A stretch of 64,000 nucleotides of DNA from Rhizobium bangladeshense (GTDB taxonomy: Bacteria > Pseudomonadota > Alphaproteobacteria > Rhizobiales > Rhizobiaceae): NCBI RefSeq assembly GCF_017357245.1, contig NZ_CP071612.1, positions 437,001 through 501,000 of the forward strand, given 5' to 3'. Position 1 is the stretch's first letter, and the number at the start of each line of letters is the position of its first letter. The notes below the pieces were generated by a model that was not told where the DNA came from, did not search any database, and saw only the letters and a program-made list of their open reading frames with translations. Below, piece after piece: positions 35,624 through 45,598 of this stretch. Both the position numbers and the translations under genes were made by a program.

Positions 35624-37024
35624 TCAGGCGACCGTCCGGGGAAGCTCGGGAGCGGTCACCAGGTCCCCCAAGAAGTTTTCGCACCACAGCGAGACATCGT
35701 GAGAGAGCAGATGTTCCATCATCATGCTCCAGCGGTCTCGGCGCTCCTCGAGCGACATGGCAAGGCCGCGGGCAAGCGCATTGGCCGTGCCTTCGACATC
35801 GTAGGGATTGACCAGCAGCGCACCCTTCAACTCCCGTGCTGCGCCGGCGAAGCGTGATAGCACCAGGACGCCCGGCCGGTCCGGATCCTGGGCGGCGACA
35901 TATTCCTTGGCAACGAGATTCATGCCGTCGCGCAACGGCGTGACCAGTCCGATCGTCGCCAAGCGGTAGAGGCCGGCGAGCACATTTCGGCTGATCGATC
36001 GGTTGACATAGCGGATCGGCACCCAGTCGACCGTTCCGATGGCGCCGTTCACGCGGCCTGCCTGTTCGGCGACCATCTTCTGCATATGCTCGTATTCGGG
36101 GACTTCCGATCGCGATTTCGGCGTGACCTGCAGATAGGTCACCTTGTTCTGGTAGGCAGGATTGCTGGTGAGGAAGCGTTCGAAGGCTTCCAGCCGCTGA
36201 ATGATGCCCTTGGAATAATCGAGGCGATCGACGCCGATGATCATATCGCGCCCTTCGATGCTGCGCCGGGTTTTTTGCACCATGACATTGTTTGCCGCGC
36301 TCTCGGCGAATTCGGCGAAAGCAGCGGTCTCGATCCCGATTGGATAGGCGCCGGCCTTGAAGGTCCGCCCATGGGAATCGAACAGACCGTTTCCGAGGTC
36401 GTCGCCGATGCCCTCCCTTCTCAAATAACCGGCGAAGTTCTGGAGGTCGTAATCGGTCTGGAAGCCGACGAGGTCGTAATGGGAGAGGCCGCGCATGATT
36501 TCTTCATGGACTGGCATGGTGACGAGAATGTCGGCCGGCGGCCAGGGAATGTGCAGGAAGAAGCCGATCCGGTTCTTCAGCCCCATTTGCCGCAGTTCGG
36601 CCGCCAGCGGAATCAGGTGGTAATCATGAACCCAGATGATGTCATCAGGCTCGATCATCGGCGCCAGCCGATGCGCGAAGAAACGGTTGACACGGAAATA
36701 GCCGGCCATTTCCTTCCGGCCATATTCGGCGAGGTCGAGGCGGTAATGACAGATCGGCCAAAGAACGCGGTTTGCAAAGCCGCGATAATATTCCTCGACA
36801 TCAGTGTCGGTGAGATCGGTCAGGGCATAGGTGATGTTGCCCTTCTGCAGTAGCGACAGCGCGCCAGGCTCCCTGTCTCCGCTTGACTCTCCCGACCATC
36901 CCATCCAGATGCCGCCGCGGGCCTGCAGGGCTGCCTGCAAGGCTACGGCGAGGCCGCCGGCAGCGGCGCTGCCATCCTTGGCCGGCATGGGGACACGATT
37001 GGAAACGACGACAAGACGGCTCAT
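35624..37024 (-). CDS. otsA: Trehalose-6-phosphate synthase
   Basis: 466 aa GT20 enzyme. Motifs include [11 protein letters not shown] at the start, [32 protein letters not shown] and [18 protein letters not shown]. It joins UDP-glucose (or ADP-glucose) and glucose-6-phosphate for trehalose made under osmotic or desiccation stress. No otsB is adjacent, so the phosphatase must be elsewhere. It converges on the fructokinase gene with 34 bp between the stops. Confidence 0.95.
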   Translation of the reverse strand: MSRLVVVSNRVPMPAKDGSAAAGGLAVALQAALQARGGIWMGWSGESSGDREPGALSLLQKGNITYALTDLTDTDVEEYYRGFANRVLWPICHYRLDLAEYGRKEMAGYFRVNRFFAHRLAPMIEPDDIIWVHDYHLIPLAAELRQMGLKNRIGFFLHIPWPPADILVTMPVHEEIMRGLSHYDLVGFQTDYDLQNFAGYLRREGIGDDLGNGLFDSHGRTFKAGAYPIGIETAAFAEFAESAANNVMVQKTRRSIEGRDMIIGVDRLDYSKGIIQRLEAFERFLTSNPAYQNKVTYLQVTPKSRSEVPEYEHMQKMVAEQAGRVNGAIGTVDWVPIRYVNRSISRNVLAGLYRLATIGLVTPLRDGMNLVAKEYVAAQDPDRPGVLVLSRFAGAARELKGALLVNPYDVEGTANALARGLAMSLEERRDRWSMMMEHLLSHDVSLWCENFLGDLVTAPELPRTVA

Positions 37025-37638
37025 GAGCTTCCTTTAGTGACGGTGGAATGTGAAAGCGCTCTGTGCCGGGCGCCCTGGGAAGCCTCCTGGACGGGGCAGG
37101 GGCGATGCAGTGCAGGCGACGCCATCGAAAGGGCAGATTCGAACATGGCCCGGTATATACGCCAGCGGAAACAATGGAACGGGGCGTCGTCCCCGGTTTG
37201 ATGGGCCATATCGTCGGAAGTACCCTGCGCACAGATTTTGCTTGAATCTAGGGCGTTTGCAGCGAATTGAAAGAATTCTTTCTACAATTTTCCATTAGTA
37301 GAACATTCAATCCGATTTCGCGCCAAGACCCATTAACAGCGATGCGCTGAGCCGGCCGAATATCAGTTCATCATTTGCGGCCGCGATGACGCCGTTGCGC
37401 CGGTCCGCTCCGGGCGGGATGAACTTGGGCTTTGAGTTGGAGCCGGCGTGCGCCCCTGATCCAGCTGCCGGCACCTTCTCCCCGTTCTGACGGGGAGAAG
37501 GGAATATGCCACAACCTCTCCGTTCCTCACTCCTCTCGCAGGGCACGTCCCCTCGCTCCGGTCATGGGTGTCCGAAGGAAGGGTCGAGACCCGTGGCTCG
37601 ACCCCGGCGAGGGTTAAGGTGAGGGCAATCTCGATCGC
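37025..37638. other. Long intergenic region before otsA, containing a mosaic repeat
   Basis: About 610 bp. The part nearest otsA (37025-37310) should hold its promoter and is AT-rich near 37250-37310. The part nearest pgi carries the mosaic repeat listed separately. No protein-like frame. Confidence 0.5.
37474..37627. repeat. Rhizobial intergenic mosaic repeat (RIME-like), second copy
   Basis: Starts with the palindrome CTTCTCCCCGTTCTGACGGG, then carries GTCCGAAGGA, CGAGACCCG and GGCTCGACCC in the same order as the block at 14882-15054, and ends GTTAAGGTGAGGGC. It sits just downstream of pgi. Confidence 0.65.
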
Positions 37639-39264
37639 TTATTTCGCCAGCTTTGCCAGCGCCGCAACCAGGCCCTGCGTGGAGGAATCATGGCTCGCGG
37701 CGCTCTGCTTGCCTTCGACGACGGGCAGCAGGCCCGTCGCCAATTCCTTGCCGAGCTCGACACCCCATTGGTCGAAGGAGTTGATGCGGAAGAGCACGCC
37801 TTCGACGAAGACGCGATGTTCGTAAAGCGCGATCAGGCGGCCGAGCGCATAGGGCGTCAGCTTGTCGTAGACGAAGGTGATCGACGGACGGTTTCCGGTG
37901 AAGACGCGATGCGGCGCGATGAAATTGGCCTTCTTGTCGTCCATGCCCTTATCGGTCAGCTGCTTCTTTGCTTCATCGAAGGTGCGCCCCTTCATCAGCG
38001 CTTCCGACTGGGCGAGCACGTTGGAGATCAGCAGCTGATGCTGGTGGCGCAGCTCCGGCTCGAAGGCGTTGGCGGCGATCATGAACTCGGCCGGGATGAT
38101 GCTCGTGCCCTGATGGATGAGCTGGTAGAAGGCGTGCTGGCCGTTGGTGCCGGGTTCGCCCCAGACGACCGGGCCGGAATTGCCCTCGACCGGCGTGCCG
38201 TCGATGGTGACGCCCTTGCCGTTCGATTCCATGTCGAGCTGCTGCAGATAGGCCGGGAAGCGCGACAGGCGCTGGTCGTAGGGAAGGATGGCGCGGGTTG
38301 GATAGCCAAGCACATTGCGGTGGTAGAAGCCGATCAAGCCGAGCAGCATCGGCAGGTTTTCGGTAATAGGTGCCTTACGGAAGTGGTTGTCGACCGCATG
38401 CGCGCCATCCAGGAACTTGCCGAAATTCTCCGGGCCGATGGCGATCATCAGCGGCAGGCCGATCGCCGACCAGATCGAATAACGGCCGCCGACCCAGTCC
38501 CAGAAGCCGAAGACGCGGGCGCTGTCGATGCCGAAGGCGGCAACTTTATCGAGCGCCGTCGAGACGGCGGCGAAGTGATGCTGCACGGCCGCTTCGCCGA
38601 GCGCCTTGGCGATGAAATTACGCGCCGTCTGCGCGTTGGTCATCGTCTCGACTGTCGTGAAGGTCTTCGAGGCGACGATGAAGAGCGTCGTCTCCGGCTG
38701 CACGAGTTTCAGGATATCGGCGATATGGGCGCCGTCGATATTGGAGACGAAATGGGCGCGCGGGCCGTCATGGAAAGGGGCAAGCGCCAGCGTCGCCATA
38801 ACCGGGCCGAGATCGGAGCCGCCGATGCCGATATTGATGACGTCGGTGATCGCCTTGCCGGTCGCGCCTTTCAACGTGCCGGAGCGGATCTCGTCGGCGA
38901 ACTTGCCCATAGCGGCAAGCACGGCGTTGACGTCAGGCATGACGTCCTTGCCGTCGACCAAGACAGGCGTATTGGAGCGGTTGCGCAGCGCCGTGTGCAG
39001 AACGGCGCGGTCCTCGGTGAAATTGATCGCCTTTCCGGAGAACATCTCCTCGCGCTTCTTTTCGACGCCGCCCTCTTCAGCAAGCTTGACCAAGAGCTTG
39101 AGGATCTCCTCGTTCACCGCCGTCTTGGAATAGTCCATCAGCAGATCGTCGAGAGAGACGGAAAGGCGCGAAAAGCGCTGCGGATCGGCCGCGAAGGCGG
39201 CACGGAGATCGGTTGCCTTGGTGGCTTCAGCAGTGCTTTTCAGCTGTTCGACGATGGCGTTCAT
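37639..39264 (-). CDS. pgi: Glucose-6-phosphate isomerase
   Basis: 541 aa. Signatures include [33 protein letters not shown] (with the catalytic region), [32 protein letters not shown] and the end motif [13 protein letters not shown]. It interconverts glucose-6-phosphate and fructose-6-phosphate. With frk and the frc transporter nearby, it links fructose uptake to the Entner-Doudoroff route used by rhizobia. GGAGCC lies upstream of the ATG. Confidence 0.97.
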   Translation of the reverse strand: MNAIVEQLKSTAEATKATDLRAAFAADPQRFSRLSVSLDDLLMDYSKTAVNEEILKLLVKLAEEGGVEKKREEMFSGKAINFTEDRAVLHTALRNRSNTPVLVDGKDVMPDVNAVLAAMGKFADEIRSGTLKGATGKAITDVINIGIGGSDLGPVMATLALAPFHDGPRAHFVSNIDGAHIADILKLVQPETTLFIVASKTFTTVETMTNAQTARNFIAKALGEAAVQHHFAAVSTALDKVAAFGIDSARVFGFWDWVGGRYSIWSAIGLPLMIAIGPENFGKFLDGAHAVDNHFRKAPITENLPMLLGLIGFYHRNVLGYPTRAILPYDQRLSRFPAYLQQLDMESNGKGVTIDGTPVEGNSGPVVWGEPGTNGQHAFYQLIHQGTSIIPAEFMIAANAFEPELRHQHQLLISNVLAQSEALMKGRTFDEAKKQLTDKGMDDKKANFIAPHRVFTGNRPSITFVYDKLTPYALGRLIALYEHRVFVEGVLFRINSFDQWGVELGKELATGLLPVVEGKQSAASHDSSTQGLVAALAKLAK

Positions 39265-39400
39265 GGGAGGCTCCTTGAAGGGGAAAGGGTTGCGGAAACT
39301 ATTCGCTTTATCGGGCGCAAATCAAGTTCAGCCACCGCTCCAAACATGAAAAAGCCACCCGCGGCGAGCGGATGGCTCTAATTTCATCACACTCTCAAAT

Positions 39401-41101
39401 TCAGACGCGCAGGTCCTTGCGCAGGATCTTGCCGACAGGTGATTTCGGCAGTTCGGTGCGGAATTCGATGAAGCGCGGGCGCTTGTAGTTGGTGAGATTG
39501 GCGATGCAATGGGCTTTCACCTCCGCCTCCGTCAGGTTCGGATCCTTCCTGACCACGAAGAGTTTTACCGCCTCGCCGGAATGCCCGTCCGGCACGCCGA
39601 CCGCCGCGGCTTCGAGGATGCCGGCATGCATGGCGGCGACCTCCTCGATCTCGTTCGGATAGACGTTGAAGCCGGAGACGAGGATCATGTCCTTCTTGCG
39701 GTCGACGATCTTGGTGTAACCGCGCTCGTCCATGAAGCCCATGTCGCCCGAGCGGAAATAGCCGTCTGCCGTCATCACCCGCGCCGTTTCCTCCGGTTTC
39801 TGCCAGTAGCCGGCCATCACCTGCGGTCCGCGGATGCAAATCTCGCCGATCTCGCCAAGCGGCAGCGAACGGCCCTCCTCGTCGCGGATATCGAGTTCGG
39901 TGGAGGGAATGGGCAGGCCGATCGATCCGGTGAACTCGGGAGAATCGAAGCGGTTGGCGGTGGCAACCGGCGATGTCTCGGAAAGGCCGTAGCCTTCGGT
40001 TATAGCCGTGCCGGTCATAGCAAGCCAGCGTTCGGCGACCGGGCGCTGAACGGCCATGCCGCCGCCAAGCGACATGATGAGAGAGGAGAAATCGAGTTTG
40101 GCGAAGTCGGCATTGTTCATCAGCGCGTTGAACAGCGTGTTGAGACCGGGGAAGATATGAATGTTCGACTTTCCGAATTCCTTGACGAGACCGGGAATGT
40201 CGCGCGGATTGGCGACGAGGATATTGTGGGCGCCAAGCGACATGCCCATCAGCGAATTCACCGTCAGCGCGAAGATATGGTAAAGCGGCAGCGCGCAGAG
40301 AAAGTTCAGCACCTCAGGCTGTTTCTTCAGCTGGAAAGCCGATCTCAGCCAAAGCGACAGCTGCAGCTTGTTGGCAAGCAGGTTCTGATGTGTCAGCACG
40401 GCGCCCTTGGCAACGCCTGTCGTGCCGCCGGTATATTGCAGGAAGGCGATATCGTCCCTCGTAAGCGTGACCGGCTGAAGACTTTTCTTTGCGCCTTCGC
40501 TGAGCACCTGACCGAAGCTCTTATGCTGCGGGATCGACCAGGAGGGAACGAGCTTCTTCACCTTGCGCACGACGAAATTGACGATCAGTCCCTTTGGTCC
40601 CAGCATTTCGCCAAGCGATGTGACGACGACATGGCGCAGGTCGGTTTTGTTGAGGACCTGCTCGACCGTGCGGGCGAAATTCTCCAGCACGAAAATCGCC
40701 TTGGCGCCGGAATCGCGCAACTGGTGTTCGAGTTCGCGCGCCGTATAGAGCGGGTTGACGTTGACGACCACCAGACCGGCCCGCAGGATGGCATAGGTTG
40801 CGACCGGATTCTGCAGGACGTTCGGCATCATCACCGCCACGCGGTCGCCTTTCTCGAGGCCGATGCTCTGCAGCCAGGCGGCGACTTTGCGCGTCTGGCT
40901 CTCCAGCTCGCGATAACTCATTGCCTTGCCCATGCTCGAAAAAACCGTCCGGTCGGCGTAGCGGGCGCAGGATTTTTCGAGGAGTTCGGCAAGCGAGGCA
41001 TGTTCCAGCGGCGGGAGTTCGGCCGGAACCACATCGGGATAAGTGGCAAGCCAGGGCTTATCCGGTTTTGCTCCGTTCGGATGGACGGAAATGCTGCTCA
41101 T
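39401..41101 (-). CDS. fadD: Long-chain fatty acid CoA ligase
   Basis: 566 aa ANL-superfamily enzyme. The AMP-binding motif is FLQYTGGTTGVAKGA; GYGLSETSPVA, YFRSGDMGFMDERGYTKIVDRKKDMI and the C-terminal Lys motif SPVGKILRKDLR follow. It activates fatty acids to acyl-CoA for beta-oxidation or membrane use. In Sinorhizobium and Rhizobium, fadD loss affects surface motility and symbiosis. It is divergent from the PRC-barrel gene. Confidence 0.93.
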   Translation of the reverse strand: MSSISVHPNGAKPDKPWLATYPDVVPAELPPLEHASLAELLEKSCARYADRTVFSSMGKAMSYRELESQTRKVAAWLQSIGLEKGDRVAVMMPNVLQNPVATYAILRAGLVVVNVNPLYTARELEHQLRDSGAKAIFVLENFARTVEQVLNKTDLRHVVVTSLGEMLGPKGLIVNFVVRKVKKLVPSWSIPQHKSFGQVLSEGAKKSLQPVTLTRDDIAFLQYTGGTTGVAKGAVLTHQNLLANKLQLSLWLRSAFQLKKQPEVLNFLCALPLYHIFALTVNSLMGMSLGAHNILVANPRDIPGLVKEFGKSNIHIFPGLNTLFNALMNNADFAKLDFSSLIMSLGGGMAVQRPVAERWLAMTGTAITEGYGLSETSPVATANRFDSPEFTGSIGLPIPSTELDIRDEEGRSLPLGEIGEICIRGPQVMAGYWQKPEETARVMTADGYFRSGDMGFMDERGYTKIVDRKKDMILVSGFNVYPNEIEEVAAMHAGILEAAAVGVPDGHSGEAVKLFVVRKDPNLTEAEVKAHCIANLTNYKRPRFIEFRTELPKSPVGKILRKDLRV

Positions 41102-41362
41102 CGTGTCTCTCTCTCCCTTGCAGCCGCCGCGCCGGTGCCGAGCCGATGGTCGACTGGCTCCAATTGACCGGAAGCATCCTCCATCTTCCAGTCCGGCAGC
41201 TTATGCCATTGCCTGAACGGTTCAAGCTGAATGAAGCTACACTAACCTTGACGTAAACGTCAACATTTGGCCGCGCGGTCATCGAAAAGGAAGGGAACTT
41301 TGAGTCCGCCATGGCGTTGACCCTGCATACCAGCCACGAGGAACACCAAAAAGGAGGTTTCA

Positions 41363-41755
41363 ATGCTGAATCAGGATACTGATGCCAGCCGCCGTGACCC
41401 GAACACCACGGAAACGCATTCTCTGATCGCCAGCGACCGCGTCGAAGGTACCAGGGTATATGGCGCCGATGGCCGCCATATCGGCTCGATCGAACGCCTG
41501 ATCATCGGCAAGCGCGACGGCCGCGTCGCCTATGCCGTGCTGAGCTTCGGCGGCTTCCTTGGCATTGGTCACGACCACTATCCGCTGCCTTGGGAAAAGC
41601 TGAACTACGATACCCAGCTGGACGGCTATCGCATCGACCTGACCAAGGAGCAGATCGAAGGCGCACCCAGCTATTCGGATGATGACGACACCTGGTACAA
41701 CGACAATGGCCGCCGGGTGTATGATTATTACGGCGTGCCGCCCTACTGGATGTAA
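41363..41755 (+). CDS. PRC-barrel domain protein
   Basis: 130 aa with AAGGAGG upstream of the ATG. Residues about 20-90 form a PRC-barrel: LIASDRVEGTRVYGADGRHIGSIERLIIGKRDGRVAYAVLSFGGFLG, then HYPLPWEKLNYD. PRC-barrels occur in RimM and photosystem H subunits; short soluble ones are frequent in rhizobia, often stress-induced, with no firm function. The C-terminus is Asp/Tyr-rich (DDDDTWYND, VYDYYGVPPYWM). A clear terminator follows. Confidence 0.88.
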   Translation: MLNQDTDASRRDPNTTETHSLIASDRVEGTRVYGADGRHIGSIERLIIGKRDGRVAYAVLSFGGFLGIGHDHYPLPWEKLNYDTQLDGYRIDLTKEQIEGAPSYSDDDDTWYNDNGRRVYDYYGVPPYWM

Positions 41756-41781
41756 TCTCGTCCGATGGACCGAGCTGGAAG

Positions 41782-41807
41782 GGCCCCGTTGGAGGCGGGG
41801 CCTTTTT
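41782..41807 (+). terminator. Terminator after the PRC-barrel gene
   Basis: The stem GGCCCCG/CGGGGCC with a 7-nt loop is followed by TTTTT, 26 bp past the stop. Confidence 0.85.
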
Positions 41808-41811
41808 GGTG

Positions 41812-41942
41812 TCTGGCCATCTCGCCGTAAGCGGGGAGAGGGGGGTGTGCCCTGCCAGAGGTGACTGGCGAGCCGAAAGGTTGGGGCGTGTCCCCCTCGC
41901 CCCGTTTAAGGCGAAGGTGCCGGCAGGCGGATGAGGGGCTTT
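41812..41942. repeat. Rhizobial intergenic mosaic repeat (RIME-like), third copy
   Basis: Contains TCTCGCCGTAAGCGGGGAGA, GTGCCCTGCC, CCTCGCCCCGTTTAAGGCGA and the end GGCGGATGAGGGG, which match parts of the blocks near 14.9 and 37.5 kb. It abuts the end of the beta-mannosidase gene. Confidence 0.65.
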
Positions 41943-44396
41943 TCAGCGACCCGCGACAAGATCATTGGCCGAACGCAGCACCGTCCCGATGACGATGTCT
42001 TGGACGACGATCGTCTTCGCCGTCCTCACGAAAAACATGTGGCTCTCTCCCGGCAGCAGCGTCACGAGCATCGAATCGACGACCGCATCCGGATCTAGCC
42101 GGTCGGCCATCAGGCAGAGGTCCTTGAGAAATTTCTCGGCTGTCACCTTGACCGCGTAGCCATCCTCTATCGCAGTCACATCGACGCTCACTCGCGGCGG
42201 CGGCAGGTTAAGGTCAATATCCTCGACGAAATAGTGAAACGCCCGCCGGTCGAGCATGTCGACGACAACGACCTCGTCCTTCGGTAAGTCCGGCCTGACG
42301 ATGTCGTCCGGCAGCGGAAATTCCTTGGCTTCGAAGCGGTCGCAGAGCAGGCGCCAAAATTCGAATTCGGCAAGCACGGCGCCGCCGAGTTTCAAACGTC
42401 TGCCGCTGATCTTCGCCCGCCAGAACAGCGTCCTCTCGTTGACGGCAACCGCGGCCAGTCCGCCGCCGCGGGGCTGAATCGTCAGCAGGCGCGGATCATA
42501 GGCTGCCTTTAGCGCATACCAGAGCGGCTTGCGGCGCCCGGCCGAATCGAGTGCCGCCCAGGAGGTCACCGGCCAGCAGTCGTTGAACTGCCAGACCACC
42601 GCACCCTTGCAGATATTCCGATGCGAGCGCATGTGCTCGATGCCGAAGCGGATGGCGCGCGCCTGGTTGAGCTGGGTGGCGAAGTGCCAATCGTCCATCG
42701 TCCTCGGTTCCGGCAGGTGCCCGGCAAGACCGCGGATCAGCTTCTCATTGCCCTGCGTCGCCTTCTGATGGTGGAAGACGCCATTCGATCGCGGGGTTAG
42801 CGGCTGGTCATGCACGCTTTCTTCGATCGTTGCCCAGGCGGGCGGCGCCTGCCAGCCGAATTCGGAGCAGAAGCGCGGGACATAGTTGCGGTAGACCTCG
42901 TAGCCGACATCGTTCCACACGTCCCAGATATGTTTGCAGCCATGTCCGTCGGCATTGGGCTCGATCTCCATCCAGCCGGAATAGGGGCTGCCGGGATAAT
43001 AGGGCCGGTCGGGATCGAGCTCACTGCAGAGTTTTGGCAGCAGGTCGAGATAATAGCCGAGCCCCCAGCTCTCGCCTTGCTTGATGACCGGTCGCCACCC
43101 CCATTCGTCGAAACCCCAGATATTCTCGTTATTGCCGTTCCAGAGGATCAATGAGACATGCGGCATCAGACGCACGACATTGTCGCGCACCTCCGCCTCG
43201 ACCTCGCTTCGAAGCGGTTCCTCCTCCGGATAGGCGGCGCAGGCAAAGAGGAAATCCTGCCAGACCAGCATGCCCAAGCGGTCGCAGGCCGCGTAGAATT
43301 CCTCGCTCTCGAAAATGCCGCCGCCCCAGACGCGCAACATGTGGATATTGGCGGCCTTTGCCTCTTCTATCCTGGCGGCATAACGTTCGCCCGTGACGCG
43401 GGACGGGAAACAATCGTCGGGGATCCAGTTCGCCCCTGCGATGAAGAGCGGCACGTCGTTGATGACGAAGGTGAAGGCCGAGCCGTGCTCGTCGGCTGAG
43501 GTGTCGAGTCGGAGCGAACGGAAGCCGAGCTCGCGCTCAAAACTGTCGAGCAGATCGCCGCTGGCCTCGTCGATCAGCCTCAGCGTCATCCGATAGAGCG
43601 GCTGCGCGCCGAGATGGTGTGGCCACCAGAGCTGTGGCGAGGGGAGACGAAGTTCGCAGGAAATCTGGTCTTGCCCAGCGCCGATCGCTATTTTGGTGGT
43701 CATTCCGCCGATCTCTGCGACCAGCCGGCACGTCCCGGCATCGCCGTGGCGCGCCAGCTTCGCATGCACCTTCACCAGTCCGTCGCCGCCGGCAAGGCTT
43801 GCAGACACACGTGTCTCGGCGAACCGCGCCCGGTCCCAGCTCTCCAGCCGGACAGGCTTCCAAAGGCCCGCTGTCACCAGCGTCGGCCCCCAGTCCCAGC
43901 CGAAATTGCAGGCCATCTTGCGCATCAGATTGCCCGGCCCCGGATAGTTGTTTGGCCGATAGCCGTAATGCTTCTCCATCTCCGCGCCATAGGCGTAGGC
44001 GGAGCGGAAGGTGACGGCAAGGTCGTTTGCGCCTGACTTCAGCAGGGCCGAAACGTCGAAGCGATAGGTGCGGTGCATATTGAAGCTACCGTCGATCTCC
44101 TCGCCGTTCAACGTGATCACCGCGACAGTATCGATCCCGTCGAAGACGAGCTCCTGCACTTTGCCCTCATCCGGCGCGGCCTCGAATCTGCAGCGATAGG
44201 TCCAGTCGGTCCTGCCGATCCAGTCGTTTGTGATCTCGTTGACGTCGATATAGGGATCGGGGATCAGCCGGTTGGCGAGAAGGTCGAGATGCACGCATCC
44301 CGGCACCGTTGCGGGAATGGCGGCGGGCAGGCCTGATCTTCCTGTATCGTTACAGCTAAGCGTCCAGCCGGAATTGAGCTCGGTCTTTTCGATCAT
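41943..44396 (-). CDS. Beta-mannosidase (glycoside hydrolase family 2)
   Basis: 817 aa, the usual size. GH2 sandwich domains come first (WTLSCNDTGRSGLPAAIPATVPGCVHLDLL, which resembles the beta-mannosidase start), then a TIM barrel. The acid/base Glu is in LWNGNNENIWGFDEWGW and the nucleophile is likely the Glu of CSEFGWQAPP. No signal peptide, so it should act in the cytoplasm on imported mannosides, such as fragments of plant mannan. No dedicated transporter is adjacent; the VOC gene upstream is 9 bp away and may be co-transcribed. Confidence 0.88.
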   Translation of the reverse strand: MIEKTELNSGWTLSCNDTGRSGLPAAIPATVPGCVHLDLLANRLIPDPYIDVNEITNDWIGRTDWTYRCRFEAAPDEGKVQELVFDGIDTVAVITLNGEEIDGSFNMHRTYRFDVSALLKSGANDLAVTFRSAYAYGAEMEKHYGYRPNNYPGPGNLMRKMACNFGWDWGPTLVTAGLWKPVRLESWDRARFAETRVSASLAGGDGLVKVHAKLARHGDAGTCRLVAEIGGMTTKIAIGAGQDQISCELRLPSPQLWWPHHLGAQPLYRMTLRLIDEASGDLLDSFERELGFRSLRLDTSADEHGSAFTFVINDVPLFIAGANWIPDDCFPSRVTGERYAARIEEAKAANIHMLRVWGGGIFESEEFYAACDRLGMLVWQDFLFACAAYPEEEPLRSEVEAEVRDNVVRLMPHVSLILWNGNNENIWGFDEWGWRPVIKQGESWGLGYYLDLLPKLCSELDPDRPYYPGSPYSGWMEIEPNADGHGCKHIWDVWNDVGYEVYRNYVPRFCSEFGWQAPPAWATIEESVHDQPLTPRSNGVFHHQKATQGNEKLIRGLAGHLPEPRTMDDWHFATQLNQARAIRFGIEHMRSHRNICKGAVVWQFNDCWPVTSWAALDSAGRRKPLWYALKAAYDPRLLTIQPRGGGLAAVAVNERTLFWRAKISGRRLKLGGAVLAEFEFWRLLCDRFEAKEFPLPDDIVRPDLPKDEVVVVDMLDRRAFHYFVEDIDLNLPPPRVSVDVTAIEDGYAVKVTAEKFLKDLCLMADRLDPDAVVDSMLVTLLPGESHMFFVRTAKTIVVQDIVIGTVLRSANDLVAGR

Positions 44397-44405
44397 CGAA
44401 TAGCC

Positions 44406-44801
44406 TTAGAGAAACCGGCCGTGTCGCTGCAGCACTTCGATCTTGTAATCGTCGGGATCGCTGATGAAGAAGAACAGGCCGAACAACTTGCCGTCGCGGT
44501 TGAGCTCCACCAGCTCGCTTGGTTTGAGCCCGAGTCTAACCATGCGCTCGCGCTCGATGGCGACTTCTTCGACCGAGACGGCGAGATGGCCATAGCCTTT
44601 GCCGAGATCATAGGGTTCGATGCGGCCCTTGTTGACGGTCAGCTCCAGCTCGAAGCCGGTCTCGGCATTGCTGAGATAGATCAGCGTGAAAGTGTCGAAA
44701 TCGACACGGTCGGCGACCGAGAGGCCGAAAGCCTTGCTGTAGAAGTCGACCGAGCGCGCCTCGTCGAGAACGCGGATCATGGAGTGGATCATCTTCGCCA
44801 A
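44406..44801 (-). CDS. VOC protein, glyoxalase I-like
   Basis: 131 aa. Starts near MAKMIHSMIRVLDEARSVDFYSKAFGLS and has TLIYLSNAETGFELELTVNKG and KGYGHLAVSVEE; this resembles lactoylglutathione lyase (GloA), with the metal-ligand positions His, Glu, His, Glu broadly kept. I chose the TTG at 44801 because GGGAGG lies 6 bases before it; the next ATG, 9 bp inside, has poor spacing. It is directly upstream of the beta-mannosidase gene. Confidence 0.78.
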   Translation of the reverse strand: MAKMIHSMIRVLDEARSVDFYSKAFGLSVADRVDFDTFTLIYLSNAETGFELELTVNKGRIEPYDLGKGYGHLAVSVEEVAIERERMVRLGLKPSELVELNRDGKLFGLFFFISDPDDYKIEVLQRHGRFL

Positions 44802-44848
44802 GGCAGCCTCCCATTCAAACGATCAACGCCGCCTTGGTAGCGGTCCTC

Positions 44849-45598
44849 TTACGCCGCGCGCAAGCCGATTCTTCGCGTGATCGCCGCTTCCATGACGCCC
44901 ATCGCGTCGTAGATCAGCACCGCCATCAGCCCGACGATCAGCCCGCCCTGCAGGATGAAGGCGGTATTGTCCGATATCAATCCGGCGATGATCACTTCGC
45001 CGAGGCCCTTTGCCGCGACCGTCGAGCCGATCGTCGCCGTGCCGATATTGATGACGGTCGCAACCTTCAGGCCCTCGAGGATCAGCGGCAGGGCAAGCGG
45101 CAGCTCGACGCGCACCAGCCGCTGCGTCGCATTCATGCCCATGCCGTCGGCAGCGTCGAGAACCTGTGGCGACACCTGCTTCAAGCCGGCGACGGTGTTT
45201 TCGAAGATCGGCAGCAGCCCGTAGAGAAAGAGCGCGATCAGCGTCGGCATGGCACCGAAGCCGGTGGCTGGCACGGCGAGCGCCAACACCGCGACCGGCG
45301 GAAAGGTCTGGCCGGCATTGGCGATGGCGCGCGACAGCGGCAGAAAGTCGGCACCGCTTTGCCGCGTCACGAAGATGCCGCCGAGAACGGCGAGCACGGC
45401 ACTGCAGGCGATCGAGCCGATGACGAGCTGCAGATGCCCGAGCGCAAGCGAGGCAAGGCTGTTCTGGGTATAGACGGCAGGCGCGTTGTTGCTCGTCAGC
45501 GGCGCAAGCAGGAAGGAAAGCCACTCCGTCCTGAACAGCAGGATCAAGAGCAGGGCGAGTGCCGCCAGACGGAAGAAATTGGCGACGACGAGTTTCAT
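44849..45598 (-). CDS. Osmoprotectant-type ABC transporter permease (second)
   Basis: 249 aa with about six membrane helices. The binding-protein-dependent transport motif is present near the middle: ADGMGMNATQRLVRVELPLALPLILEGLKVATVINIGTATIG. It belongs to the OpuC/YehW family that moves glycine betaine, choline or related compounds. It is the last of four genes and overlaps the ATPase gene by 4 bp. Confidence 0.85.
   Translation of the reverse strand: MKLVVANFFRLAALALLLILLFRTEWLSFLLAPLTSNNAPAVYTQNSLASLALGHLQLVIGSIACSAVLAVLGGIFVTRQSGADFLPLSRAIANAGQTFPPVAVLALAVPATGFGAMPTLIALFLYGLLPIFENTVAGLKQVSPQVLDAADGMGMNATQRLVRVELPLALPLILEGLKVATVINIGTATIGSTVAAKGLGEVIIAGLISDNTAFILQGGLIVGLMAVLIYDAMGVMEAAITRRIGLRAA

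Noticed and set aside
37690..39381. 563-codon open frame antisense to pgi
   Set aside because: Composition is Arg/Asp/Gly-rich and has no motif; pgi is unambiguous on the minus strand.
39509..41167. 552-codon open frame antisense to fadD
   Set aside because: A GC-rich antisense shadow of a clear AMP-binding enzyme.
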